Assembly (NCBI GenBank): GCA_031256715.1
Contig: JAIRQA010000125.1
Coordinates: forward strand, 1-48,391
Reading direction: 5' to 3'
Length of the DNA stretch: 48,391 nt
Origin: Coriobacteriales bacterium
Lineage (GTDB): Bacteria; Actinomycetota; Coriobacteriia; Coriobacteriales; UBA8131
Positions 15,657 through 25,848 of the stretch are shown piece by piece. A model generated the notes under the pieces. The model was not told where the DNA came from. It made no database searches and saw nothing but the letters and a program-made list of their open reading frames with translations. Within the stretch, counting starts at the first letter, position 1; the number at the start of each line of letters is the position of its first letter. The translations under genes were made by a program, and so were the position numbers.

Positions 15657-17618
15657 TTACAACTTAGCAAGGTCGCGACCAAGCAGGTAAGAGAGCGTGC
15701 AACAAACGCCGCCCATATTCTGCCCAAACACCACGAAGTTATAGGTAGTCGAGTAAAAGTCGCCTGTCATGATGCCGGTGTTATACAAGCCTTCTATGGG
15801 GCTGTCGTCCTCGGCGCAGACTTGCATGTCGGCGTTAGTGCGCAGGCCACCGCAGATGGTTAAAAACGTGCTTGAGCCACCTGGCGTTGTGCATGATGCG
15901 TAAAATGGCGGCGTAGATATTGGATGCAAAACCTTGGCATTAACATGAAACTCTTCGTCGTTGCCTTGTTTTGCGTAGCGGTCGTAATCTTCAATTGACT
16001 TTTTGGCAGCGGCGATGTTTATGGGGTGATATTTGTTAACCATCTCTAACAATTCGTCGATAGTGTCAGCTTTAAAAGAACTCTGAACGCTAGATCCACC
16101 AAAAGGACCAGCGGGTGCATTGGGGTCTACAGGAGCTGCGGCAGTGTCCCACGACTGAATCATTTGCTCAGAAGTTGAGGGCATGATGCCATTTTCGCGG
16201 CCAACGTTAACGCCAAAAGCTTCCCACTCGTCTTTGATGTAGGCGTAATCTTGCTGCCAAACAGAGAAAGCGAATTTATCTTTCTGGTTTAGGAGGGCAA
16301 CGCCACCATGTCCAAAGTTTACCGTCTCGCGCTGGAAACGCTTGCCATCGGCGTTAAGGTTTATGCACCAGCAGTTATCGATGGCGTTATATTGCGGTCC
16401 CGGTACGCCCACGTTAATCATTGGCGAGACATTATTTTTCTGCCATGCCGCACCAACCCAAAGTCCCATTTTGTGACCATCACCAGGCAAAAGACCTGTA
16501 AAGTTTAGGCCGATATCAAAGTTTGGCGTCTCTTCCCAGTCCCAATTAATGGTGTCTTTGTACATTTTATATGTCCAAGGTGCATACTTTGCCATCATGT
16601 CTTTATTTGTAGAGAAGTCACCAGTTGCAAGCACAATGGCCTTGTTGGCAACATATTTTACGTAGCTGCCGTCTTCGCGCCGTGCAACAACTGCCTCTAC
16701 GCGTCCGCTTTGCCCATTTGGTTTTCCACCGCGAATTAGGTAGAGCGCGCGGGTGTTGTAGTCTATAATGCCGCCGCGCTCTTCGAAGGTGTCGGCATAG
16801 GCCTGGGCTTGCAGAGGTGCGCCAAAGAGCGCTCCAAATGGCTGCTCGTCTGTAAAGAAATTGTGCGAAGCCGGAGGAGAATCTAGGATGCCATCGGGAT
16901 CCCAATAACCAGGTTCCATAGAAACTTTTAGACCCTTAGCAGACATGATATCAATCATCCAGTCCATAGATTCGCCTGAGGCATTGCGCCACTTGCTCCA
17001 CATCTGTTGATTTTGTTGATAAGCGCCAGAGACATTCTCTACCTTAAAAAGGTGATCCAGCTCTTCAGAATTTGCGTTAATGTCTACACCTAATTGCTTT
17101 TGGTAGCTAGAACCCAGTGCCGAGTTTGATCCACCACGGCCAATAGGCATAGATCCTGCCGAGAAAAGACGCACATCGCCGCCCGCTTCCTGACAAGATA
17201 CCGCGGTGCATAGGCCAGAGGGGCCAGAGCCTACAACTATTATGTCTGCTGTGAAGGTCTCTGCGATTTGACTATCCGGCACAGGCTCATAAGGAACTTC
17301 GAAGCTCCATTTCATATCCATCGTGTCTGCGGTTAGTACAGTTTCGCTACTAAGGGTGCTCGTTGCGCTAGTTTGTGGAGACGCGCCTGACGCGCTTGCA
17401 TCCGGAGTCTTGGGGGCGCAAGCGGTCAGTCCACTGGCTGCTGCTGATGTGGCGGCAACCGCGCCAACAGCAATTGCTCCCTTAAGTAGGTCGCGACGCG
17501 AGAGCTTTACATCCTGATTTCGATACCTGAATTGGATGCTCTCATCGTCTGTAGATGTGTTACTGTTAATGATTTCTTCCTCTGTGCTCTTGATGTGCGA
17601 CTGCTTACTTTTTGTCAT
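15657..17618 (-). CDS. Tat-exported FAD-dependent reductase of the fumarate reductase family
   Basis: A 653-residue extracytoplasmic flavoprotein. The N-terminus carries a Tat motif SRRDLLKG, hydrophobic Ala-rich core and lipobox LTAC, so it is likely a lipoprotein. A Rossmann FAD site follows (IIVVGSGPSGLCTAVSCQEAG), with FAD-domain elements IGRGGSNSALGSSY, YNTRALYLIRGG and AIVLATGDFSTN, and the C-terminal GLYNTGIMTGDFYSTTYNF. It belongs to the FrdA/FccA-like group without a visible FMN-binding or haem domain, so it needs an external donor; the acceptor is unknown. The minus-strand ATGs at 17621 and 17618 follow AAAGGAGAG; 17618 has better spacing. A long upstream extension to 17897 is open but unsupported. 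Confidence 0.85.
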   Translation of the reverse strand: MTKSKQSHIKSTEEEIINSNTSTDDESIQFRYRNQDVKLSRRDLLKGAIAVGAVAATSAAASGLTACAPKTPDASASGASPQTSATSTLSSETVLTADTMDMKWSFEVPYEPVPDSQIAETFTADIIVVGSGPSGLCTAVSCQEAGGDVRLFSAGSMPIGRGGSNSALGSSYQKQLGVDINANSEELDHLFKVENVSGAYQQNQQMWSKWRNASGESMDWMIDIMSAKGLKVSMEPGYWDPDGILDSPPASHNFFTDEQPFGALFGAPLQAQAYADTFEERGGIIDYNTRALYLIRGGKPNGQSGRVEAVVARREDGSYVKYVANKAIVLATGDFSTNKDMMAKYAPWTYKMYKDTINWDWEETPNFDIGLNFTGLLPGDGHKMGLWVGAAWQKNNVSPMINVGVPGPQYNAIDNCWCINLNADGKRFQRETVNFGHGGVALLNQKDKFAFSVWQQDYAYIKDEWEAFGVNVGRENGIMPSTSEQMIQSWDTAAAPVDPNAPAGPFGGSSVQSSFKADTIDELLEMVNKYHPINIAAAKKSIEDYDRYAKQGNDEEFHVNAKVLHPISTPPFYASCTTPGGSSTFLTICGGLRTNADMQVCAEDDSPIEGLYNTGIMTGDFYSTTYNFVVFGQNMGGVCCTLSYLLGRDLAKL

Positions 17619-17621
17619 CAT

Positions 17622-17926
17622 CTCTCCTTTGTTCTGGTGTTCTTGGCAGCATTTTGCCGCCATTTTTTGGTGAGCTTGGTAGATAATTGCTCTAGACAGT
17701 TGCGCCAAAATTAACGTGCAAAGTTTGTCCTGCAAGGTCTTTTGCGCGAAGTCTGGCTTACAAGGTCTGGCATGCAAGTATGCAAGTTTTTGCGCGAAGT
17801 CTTTTACCAAGCTTCTCCCTGACAGATGATGATTATAAATGCAGTTGCCATTTTGTGGCTCACATAGTGTAGGTGAAATCGTTATTTTCCACATCATTTT
17901 TTAGCTTTTTCTTGCCCTTACATTTT
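17622..17926. other. Gap between membrane protein gene and FAD reductase gene
   Basis: About 300 bp, open in one minus frame but without family features. It contains short repeats (TTTTGCGCGAAGTCT at about 17730 and 17790; GCAAGGTCT-like units). It probably holds the reductase gene's leader or promoter. Nothing else is recognised. Confidence 0.45.
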
Positions 17927-18505
17927 TTATTTCTGGGCTTTTGCAGCGGCATCTTGCATTTTGCACAACTTATATCCTTTGTATAAGTATTTTGGCATAG
18001 CAAACAAGAACTCAGGTGGAATCATTGTAAGGATCTTCCAAACCTCTTCTGGGTTAATGTGTACAGCAGAAGGCATTCTTTGTAACAAAAGCGCCTCTAG
18101 CACGATATTGCCGTCTTTTACACCCAAGCGTTCAAGGTCTAGCATAGAGACGCCTTTGTCGTCGTAAAATGATGCGCCACTATATTTTGTTTTAAAAAGT
18201 GTGGCCAAAAGAGAAAACGCAATAATTAAAACCCCAACGATAATGGCATTTGCGCCAAATCCCATTGCGGTTATTAAAGAAACAATCCCCATCACGATAC
18301 AAGCCAAACCTATGGCAATTGTAAAATAATTTAGAACGGGCTTGTAATCTTTCTTTCTTACAGCAGTGGCAATTGCTAAGATTAAAATAAGGATGCCAGC
18401 TGCCTCGTGCATTGCTAAGCCAATTGTTTCATAGCCAAAGAACAAAGGCGAAACTACGAGCCAAAGTCCAAAGACAGCAAGAAACATATTCAGAAACTTT
18501 GCCAT
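17927..18505 (-). CDS. Small membrane protein with SPW-like N-terminus
   Basis: A 192-residue protein with four predicted membrane helices in the first about 115 residues (FLAVFGLWLVVSPLFFGY resembles SPW-repeat membrane proteins; ILILILAIATAV; YFTIAIGLACIVMGIVSL; AIIVGVLIIAFSLLATLF) and a soluble C-terminal tail of about 70 residues (LERLGVKDGNIVLEALL, PPEFLFAMPKYLYKGYKL). Function unknown. The start at 18505 is supported by AAGGAAAGGG upstream; a longer in-frame start at 18571 is possible. It lies upstream of the FAD reductase gene in the same direction, so it could be a membrane partner, but there are no haem or quinone motifs. Confidence 0.7.
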   Translation of the reverse strand: MAKFLNMFLAVFGLWLVVSPLFFGYETIGLAMHEAAGILILILAIATAVRKKDYKPVLNYFTIAIGLACIVMGIVSLITAMGFGANAIIVGVLIIAFSLLATLFKTKYSGASFYDDKGVSMLDLERLGVKDGNIVLEALLLQRMPSAVHINPEEVWKILTMIPPEFLFAMPKYLYKGYKLCKMQDAAAKAQK

Positions 18506-18697
18506 GATAAACCCTTTCCTTCGTACTCCTTTTGCAATACTTTTTAGGGTTTGGGATTTGTCATTAAGCATGTCAACCCATTTATGCTAAAGACTCCTTG
18601 ACAATGCGAAGCGACTTGTTAGGCTCCTCATGCGCAAGTGGCACTAATTGCTGCCTAAATGCGCTCCCAACCCTACCAAAAAAATAAAACCACAAGC

Positions 18698-18726
18698 ATT
18701 TTACTATTTAGTTTTACGATCTGCAA
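18698..18726 (-). promoter_or_regulatory. Candidate promoter for the membrane protein / FAD reductase genes
   Basis: On the minus strand: TTGCAG, 17-bp spacer, TAAAAT (plus-strand 18698-18726). It is about 190 bp upstream of the start at 18505, giving a long leader (18506-18690) with small hairpins such as GGCAGCAATTAGTGCC. No known riboswitch was recognised. Confidence 0.5.
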
Positions 18727-18796
18727 GCAAAATTTTGTTAGCCTAATATAACTTTGGCAGTTGGGTATCTGTTCGGTTTCTGTTCAGTTTCTGTTC

Positions 18797-18942
18797 AGTT
18801 TCTGTTCGCGCCCCCATGCGTCATCCTGAGATTGCCGTGGTGGCAATGCTTAAGGCTCTGACGTTTCGGTCTGGCTAACTAGTACCTTTAAGCTCTTGCT
18901 TCGCTCGCCTCTAGATGACATGGGGTAGGGCGTTAACAGAAA
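18797..18942. mobile_element. MITE-like element, about 146 bp
   Basis: The left end GTTTCTGTTCGCGCCCCCAT and the right end (complement GTTTCTGTTAACGCCCTACC) form imperfect terminal inverted repeats. The interior matches, inverted, the left part of the element at 8855-9141. The left end is preceded by a tandem GTTTCTGTTCA-type repeat (about 18774-18806). Confidence 0.6.
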
Positions 18943-19051
18943 CAGGTGGGATGCGGGTGTGGTGTTTAGTGCAGGCGTGCGTAGATTGTGGGTGCATTTA
19001 GTACGTTTGGGTGGGCGAACGCAGTTTGTTGGTGCATTTATCTGTTTGGGC

Positions 19052-19654
19052 GGGCGACCGAAGGTCGCCCCTACAAGGACGTTCCAATGTGGGCGCCCAT
19101 ATGGCGGGCGGATGATATCCGCCCCTACGAACGACGCACGCAGCGGCAACCTTGTGAAGCCGTTTTGTTCGGGTAAACTTTTAAGCCATTTTGGGCGGGC
19201 GACCGAAGGTCGCCCCTACAAGGACGCTCCAATGCGGTCGCCCATATGGCGGGCGGATGATATCCGCCCCTACGAACGACGTGTGCAGAGGCGACATGGC
19301 GAAGTCGCTTTGTAGGGGCGAACTGTGTTCGCCAGCACGTACAAGGACGTTCCAATGCGGGCGCCCATAGGGCGGGCGGATGATATCCGCCCCTACGAAC
19401 GACGCACGCAGCGGCAACCTTGTGAAGCCGTTTTGTTCGGGTAAACTTTTAAGCCATTTTGTACGGGCGACCGAAGGTCGCCCCTACAAGGACGTTCCAA
19501 TGCGGTCGCCCATATGGCGGGCGGATGATATCCGCCCCTACGAACGACGTGTGCAGAGGCGACATGGCGAAGCCATTTTGTAGGGGCGAACTGTGTTCGC
19601 CCGTGTGGGTACAATCTTGTGAAGTCGTTTTGTAGGGGCGAACTGTGTTCGCCC
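19052..19654. repeat. Cluster of GTAG-footed REP palindromes, with a 268-bp tandem duplication
   Basis: At least ten hairpin units lie at 19052, 19106, 19197, 19251, 19312, 19374, 19465, 19519, 19580 and 19632, each about 23 bp. Three core types alternate: GGGCGACC-GAA-GGTCGCCC, GGGCGGAT-GAT-ATCCGCCC and GGGCGAAC-ACA-GTTCGCCC (complement form), all with CTAC at one foot (GTAG on the other strand). The arrangement repeats on a 268-bp period (19075-19342 and 19343-19610). Open frames through this region are repeat artefacts. Confidence 0.85.
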
Positions 19655-19856
19655 GCCGTAGGGACGGCAAGTCGTTCGCCCGCCGCAGACCTTGTAATCG
19701 GTCACCTGCCAAAAAGCGAACAAATGTTCGATTGTGGATGCGCAAAAGACGCACAATAGGTGCATTAAAGTTAACAATCTCTTATAAGCCAAAGGCGTCG
19801 CAGCATTTCGTCAGGATGGAGTATAAATATGCTCCAATGGCTTGTCTCGCTAAACT
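19655..19856. other. Intergenic region after the REP cluster
   Basis: About 200 bp without a gene. A remnant GTTCGCCCGCCG-type half repeat persists to about 19685; the rest is unremarkable and forms the 3' flank of the ferredoxin gene. Confidence 0.4.
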
Positions 19857-21254
19857 TTAAAGCAGGAATTCGCTGCCGCTGATTGTGGTCATAGATATGG
19901 CGTTAGTGCTGCAAACAGAAAGGCATCTGCCACAACCTACGCAGTAAAGACTGTCACAGTCTATGTAATATTGTGGTAACGGTTGGCTGTCATCAACATC
20001 GTCGTCTATAGTAATCTCTGAAAGGCGGCGAGCATGTACGGCACAGACGTCTATGCAGCTACCGCAGAGCGAACAAAGTGTTAAGTCTGTAGCGCTAACA
20101 GTAAGCGTGACGGCGTCTGCGCGCTTGGGGTTTCTTCCTAAGGCATCTACAAGGATATAGCGAGAAGGAACAACAATTCCCCTTGGAACAGTTTTTAGAG
20201 CTGCCGCTCCCGCTGCGCCGGTTGCGCCCGCCTTGTTAATCGCGCCTGCTAATCCTGCTAAGGTGCCGTTTTTTATGCCGTTAGCCCCGCCAGCCCCGTT
20301 TGCCCCGCCAGATCCACTTGCCGCCGTTAAGCTGGCTCCCAAACGCGTTCTTTTGTATGCCAGTTTACGATCGCGCTTCGCCTGCACTTCTATTAAGGCG
20401 CGATTTTCGTTGTTGCCCACCTCATCCCAGGTATTTTTCAGGCTCTTAAAAATTCCCGTTAGAGCATCGCGCCTATCTGCAGGGCGATGCACAGAGTCTA
20501 AAACGCCTTTTAATGACAAGTCTGGTTGCGTTGGCAGTTCACTTGTATCAACAAAAATTCCAACAGTCTTGCCAGACCAAAGTTCTGCTGTCCCAATAGC
20601 TTGCTCAAACAACTCCTCAACATTATTCTTAGCGTTTGCTGCACAGGCAGCGCATTGGGCAAATGGTAATAGTATGCTAGCATATTCTAATGCTGTTATT
20701 TCGATTTCGTTAAGAAGTGAAAACCAGACTTCTGCTCCAAGCATGCAGAGACAAGGAACGATGAAAATTTGTTCTTTAAGTGCATCTGGTACCTTTGCAA
20801 GCTGAGTTTGCGAACAGGTAACAATAAGATGCTCGCGATCTAAAGTGGCATCTAGTAGCTTGCGATTGATGTCCTGAATGGTCTGGCGCGTGCAAGACAA
20901 GGCACACATTGGACACATGCCCAGGCAGGCTCCACAACGAATGCAGTCATTGGCGACAACTAACGAATGCTCTTTGGCGGTGATGGCACCTACCGGACAG
21001 CCAGCGATGCAGATGTCGCATTCTGAGGGATGTGGCGCAAAGCGCTGACACATAGAAGACACGGCCATTGCCTTGCCTGCGCCGAAGTCGGCGGTCGTGG
21101 TAGCGCTGCTTGTCTTTAAGTCGGCGGTCGCGGTAGCGCTGCCGCTCGCAGCATGCTCAACGCCCGCGGTCGCGCTGCCGCTCGCAGCATGATCGGCGGT
21201 CGCACCGGCGCTGCCATTTGTTGTCTTGTTTGCGATTACGTTACTATCTGTCAT
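19857..21254 (-). CDS. Multi-cluster ferredoxin-like protein (two split 2[4Fe-4S] regions)
   Basis: A 465-residue protein. A repetitive Ala/Ser/Thr/Gly head (about 1-65, with HAASGSATA units) precedes a first ferredoxin region (CDICIAGCPVGAI and CIRCGACLGMCPMCALSC). A middle domain of about 190 residues has Cys-rich QCAACAAN, and a Gly/Ala linker follows. The C-terminal ferredoxin region has CSLCGSCIDVCAVHARRL and CVGCGRCLSVCSTNAISM. Up to four [4Fe-4S] clusters are expected. It has no signal peptide, so it probably acts in cytoplasmic electron transfer; the partner is unknown. It resembles NapF/HycB-type polyferredoxins only generally. It diverges from mazG across 20 bp and may be translated leaderless. 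Confidence 0.75.
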   Translation of the reverse strand: MTDSNVIANKTTNGSAGATADHAASGSATAGVEHAASGSATATADLKTSSATTTADFGAGKAMAVSSMCQRFAPHPSECDICIAGCPVGAITAKEHSLVVANDCIRCGACLGMCPMCALSCTRQTIQDINRKLLDATLDREHLIVTCSQTQLAKVPDALKEQIFIVPCLCMLGAEVWFSLLNEIEITALEYASILLPFAQCAACAANAKNNVEELFEQAIGTAELWSGKTVGIFVDTSELPTQPDLSLKGVLDSVHRPADRRDALTGIFKSLKNTWDEVGNNENRALIEVQAKRDRKLAYKRTRLGASLTAASGSGGANGAGGANGIKNGTLAGLAGAINKAGATGAAGAAALKTVPRGIVVPSRYILVDALGRNPKRADAVTLTVSATDLTLCSLCGSCIDVCAVHARRLSEITIDDDVDDSQPLPQYYIDCDSLYCVGCGRCLSVCSTNAISMTTISGSEFLL

Positions 21255-21260
21255 GAAAAC

Positions 21261-21268
21261 AGTATACT
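21261..21268. promoter_or_regulatory. Shared palindromic -10 element of the divergent ferredoxin and mazG genes
   Basis: AGTATACT is a perfect palindrome, so TATACT occurs on both strands. On the plus strand it lies at -12 to -7 from the mazG ATG (21275), and on the minus strand at -12 to -7 from the ferredoxin ATG (21254). This is the spacing expected if transcription starts at each ATG. No ribosome binding site exists on either side. The -35 elements are weak. Confidence 0.6.
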
Positions 21269-21274
21269 ATTACC

Positions 21275-23577
<2,303 letters not shown>

Positions 23578-23626
23578 ATCTATGTCTTTTTAGGAAGCAG
23601 GGTTTTTTATAGCGAGCATTGTTGCG

Positions 23627-23732
23627 TCTATAAACATAAGCAATGAGAGTTGTTGTACTTATAAGCATAAGCAGCAAGAGTTGTTATGCTTTTAAATATA
23701 AGCAACGAGCGCAATTGTACTTATCAACATAA
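23627..23732 (+). repeat. 31-32-bp tandem repeat between eno and the polyprenyl synthetase
   Basis: Three and a half degenerate units (23627-23658, 23659-23690, 23691-23720, partial after) share the core ATAAGCA-AR-GAGNGYTGTTGTAC. No hairpin terminator for eno was seen. Function unknown. Confidence 0.7.
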
Positions 23733-23741
23733 TTAAAAAAA

Positions 23742-24764
23742 ATGAGGAGAGCGAAAAAGTTGTCATTTGAGACCTACCTAAAAGAAAACTCTGAACGTAT
23801 AGATGCTGCCATTGCATCGTATTTTGAGCTCAGCGATGTTGCTGATGTTAATCGCTACTTATATGAGCCACTTGCTGCCTATAGCGCCAACGGAGGCAAA
23901 AGGCATCGCCCTTTAATTTGTGAGCTAGCCTGTGCAGCCGTTGGCTCTGACCCTTCGCGTGCCCGCAACTCGGCGGCGGCAATTGAGCATTTTCATACTG
24001 CCGCGCTTATTCATGACGACATTGCCGATGAATCTAAGATGCGTCGTGGCGTTCCCTGCATGCATCTTACTCAGGGCGAGGGCTTGGCAATTAATGCCGG
24101 CGATTTGGCTTTGTCTTCTGTCACAGGAACTGTGCTTGCCGATGCCACTTTAGACGATAAGACCAAGTTGCGCGTGCTTGAGGAGTTGGTGCATATGACG
24201 ACGCGCACCATAGAGGGGCAGGCCTTAGATATTGGTTGGGCGCGTGATGGTCGTTTTGACCTTAATATAGAGGACTATCTGGCGATGGCAACGCGCAAGA
24301 CGGCTTATTATTCTGGGGGGACGCCCTTGGCTGTTGGGGCGATTTGCGGTGGTGGCACAGAAGAGCAGGTTGAGGCGCTGCGCGGCTTTGGTATGGCTTG
24401 CGGATTGGCGTTTCAGATTCAGGATGACATCTTAAACCTTGTGGGTGCGCAAGAATCTACGCGTAAGGATTTTCGGTCTGATATAACCGAGGGCAAACGC
24501 ACGCTTATTGCGGTGCATGCTATTACGCACTCTTTGCAAGGAGACGAGCTTGCTACAATACTAGCATCACATACTACTGCGCCAACAATGCTTTCTATTG
24601 CTGTAGATATTATGCAAGAAGCTGGCTCTATAGATTTTGCTCGAGATTACGCTATTGGCTTAGTAAATAGGGCAAAGTCTAAACTAACAGAGATGTTGGA
24701 GCCATCCCAACCCCGTGATTTGTTGCTCTCGATGGCGGACTTCTTTATCTCTAGAATGAGTTAA
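23742..24764 (+). CDS. Polyprenyl (geranylgeranyl/farnesyl-type) diphosphate synthase
   Basis: A 340-residue trans-isoprenyl diphosphate synthase. It has GGKRHRPLICELACAA, the first Asp-rich motif in ALIHDDIADESKMRRG, TLGE-equivalent RKTAYYS, and the second Asp-rich motif in FQIQDDILNLVG. It condenses isopentenyl diphosphate to make C15-C20 or longer chains for menaquinone or undecaprenyl synthesis; chain length cannot be told from sequence by eye. The ATG at 23742 has no ribosome binding site, whereas a TTG at 23760 has GAGGAG 10 bp upstream; either is possible. Typical class 1 lengths of 290-330 fit the later start. Confidence 0.9.
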   Translation: MRRAKKLSFETYLKENSERIDAAIASYFELSDVADVNRYLYEPLAAYSANGGKRHRPLICELACAAVGSDPSRARNSAAAIEHFHTAALIHDDIADESKMRRGVPCMHLTQGEGLAINAGDLALSSVTGTVLADATLDDKTKLRVLEELVHMTTRTIEGQALDIGWARDGRFDLNIEDYLAMATRKTAYYSGGTPLAVGAICGGGTEEQVEALRGFGMACGLAFQIQDDILNLVGAQESTRKDFRSDITEGKRTLIAVHAITHSLQGDELATILASHTTAPTMLSIAVDIMQEAGSIDFARDYAIGLVNRAKSKLTEMLEPSQPRDLLLSMADFFISRMS

Positions 24765-24794
24765 GCGACTGGCTGAACAAGTTTTCAGAATCTC

Positions 24795-25129
24795 TAGTTG
24801 TAGACTCTGGAGATTGCGGGTCAAGCCCGCAATGACAATCCTGAATGTCATTCTGAACTTGATTCAGAATCTCAAGCTACGAGTCAGGAGATTGCGGGTC
24901 AAGCCCGCAATGCCAGGGTAGCCCGTGTGGGACGCGCCCGAACGTCATTCTGAACTTGTTTCAGAATCTAAAACAGCATGTTGGGAGATTGCGGGTCAAG
25001 CCCGCAATGACAGGGTAGCCCGCGCGGGACAAGCTTGTACGTCGCTGCAGACCTTGTACGTGTGGGGCGAGTTGCAAAGTTTTGCACAGGTTGCCGTTGT
25101 TCACGCGGGCGACCGAAGGTCGCCCCTAC
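24795..25129. repeat. Cluster of dispersed palindromic repeats between convergent genes
   Basis: Three copies of GGAGATTGCGGGTCAAGCCC-type palindromes (about 24809, 24890, 24984) alternate with CATTCTGAACTTGNTTCAG units (about 24845, 24945), followed by one GTAG-footed REP (25107-25129). 24940-25012 is an inverted copy of 1419-1491. It fills the gap between the polyprenyl synthetase and ABC genes. No protein is credible here. Confidence 0.85.
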
Positions 25130-25198
25130 AATTAATATGTTAGTAATGGTGAACTTTTTACGCAACCGTGGCTGCAATTACAAAGCATGAGATCTTGT

Positions 25199-25843
25199 TC
25201 AGTCTAGTCTTTCTATGCGATTACAAGCAGATGCGACAGCAGGATCGTGGGTGACAATGATGATTGTTTTCCCGCTTGCGTTAAAATTCTTTAGAATGCC
25301 GATAACCTCATCACGATTCTTGTCATCTAAAGATCCCGTTGGCTCATCTGCCAGCAACAACTTTCCAGGTTTAAGTAAACACCGAGCCAGAGAAACACGC
25401 TGTTGTTCGCCCCCAGAAAGCTCGAATACTTTTGCATCTAAGTAGTCTTTAAGCCCAACTTTACAAAGTGCATTTTGCATTGCTGATAACTTCTCTTTTG
25501 GTGTTTGCTTAATGTGATGTGTTGCCATTTCTAGATTGTCTTTAACAGACCTGTCATCGACAAGAGCGAAATTCTGAAAAAGATAGCATATCTCATCGCG
25601 TATGAGTTTTTGTGCTGCTCTGCTGTCAACCTTTGGGGCAGCTTTGCCAAAAATAGTGTAGGTTCCCGCATCAAATGGCTCTAAGAGTCCCAGAATATTT
25701 AGCAGGGTAGACTTTCCGCAGCCAGAATGGCCACACAAAGCTATTATGTCATTTTCCTCTACTTCAAGATTAAAATCTTTAAGGATCTCATGCCTGCCAT
25801 ACGATTTTCTAATGTTGCTTAAACTTAAGATTATATCTGACAT
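25199..25843 (-). CDS. ABC transporter ATPase, lactococcin-972-type bacteriocin export family
   Basis: A 214-residue ATPase: Walker A GHSGCGKST, Q-loop YLFQNFALVDDRSV, signature LSGGEQQRVSLARC, Walker B LLLADEPTGSLD, His-loop IIIVTHDPAVA. The wording of YLFQNFALV, KEKLSAMQNALCKVGL and ELSGGEQQRVSLAR closely matches the putative bacteriocin-export ATPase family linked to lactococcin 972-like peptides. It pairs with the large membrane protein immediately upstream (start 25843, or an in-frame TTG at 25852 overlapping the partner stop). No bacteriocin precursor gene was found nearby, so the cargo is unknown. Confidence 0.85.
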   Translation of the reverse strand: MSDIILSLSNIRKSYGRHEILKDFNLEVEENDIIALCGHSGCGKSTLLNILGLLEPFDAGTYTIFGKAAPKVDSRAAQKLIRDEICYLFQNFALVDDRSVKDNLEMATHHIKQTPKEKLSAMQNALCKVGLKDYLDAKVFELSGGEQQRVSLARCLLKPGKLLLADEPTGSLDDKNRDEVIGILKNFNASGKTIIIVTHDPAVASACNRIERLD

Positions 25844-25848
25844 ATCAA

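Noticed and set aside
17622-17897. Long N-terminal extension of the FAD reductase.
   Set aside because: It would put the Tat signal about 130 residues inside; the ribosome binding site lies at 17622-17630 instead.
18506-18690. Riboswitch (for example molybdenum cofactor or other) in the membrane-protein leader.
   Set aside because: Only short generic hairpins were found and no conserved riboswitch core could be matched.
19052-19654. Possible CRISPR array.
   Set aside because: The palindromes are irregularly spaced, occur in both orientations with several cores, and the spacers are themselves repeated; no cas genes.
18850-19860. Many overlapping frames of 60-120 codons rich in GRPYGGRMISAP-type peptides.
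   Set aside because: They are translations of REP palindromes in all frames.
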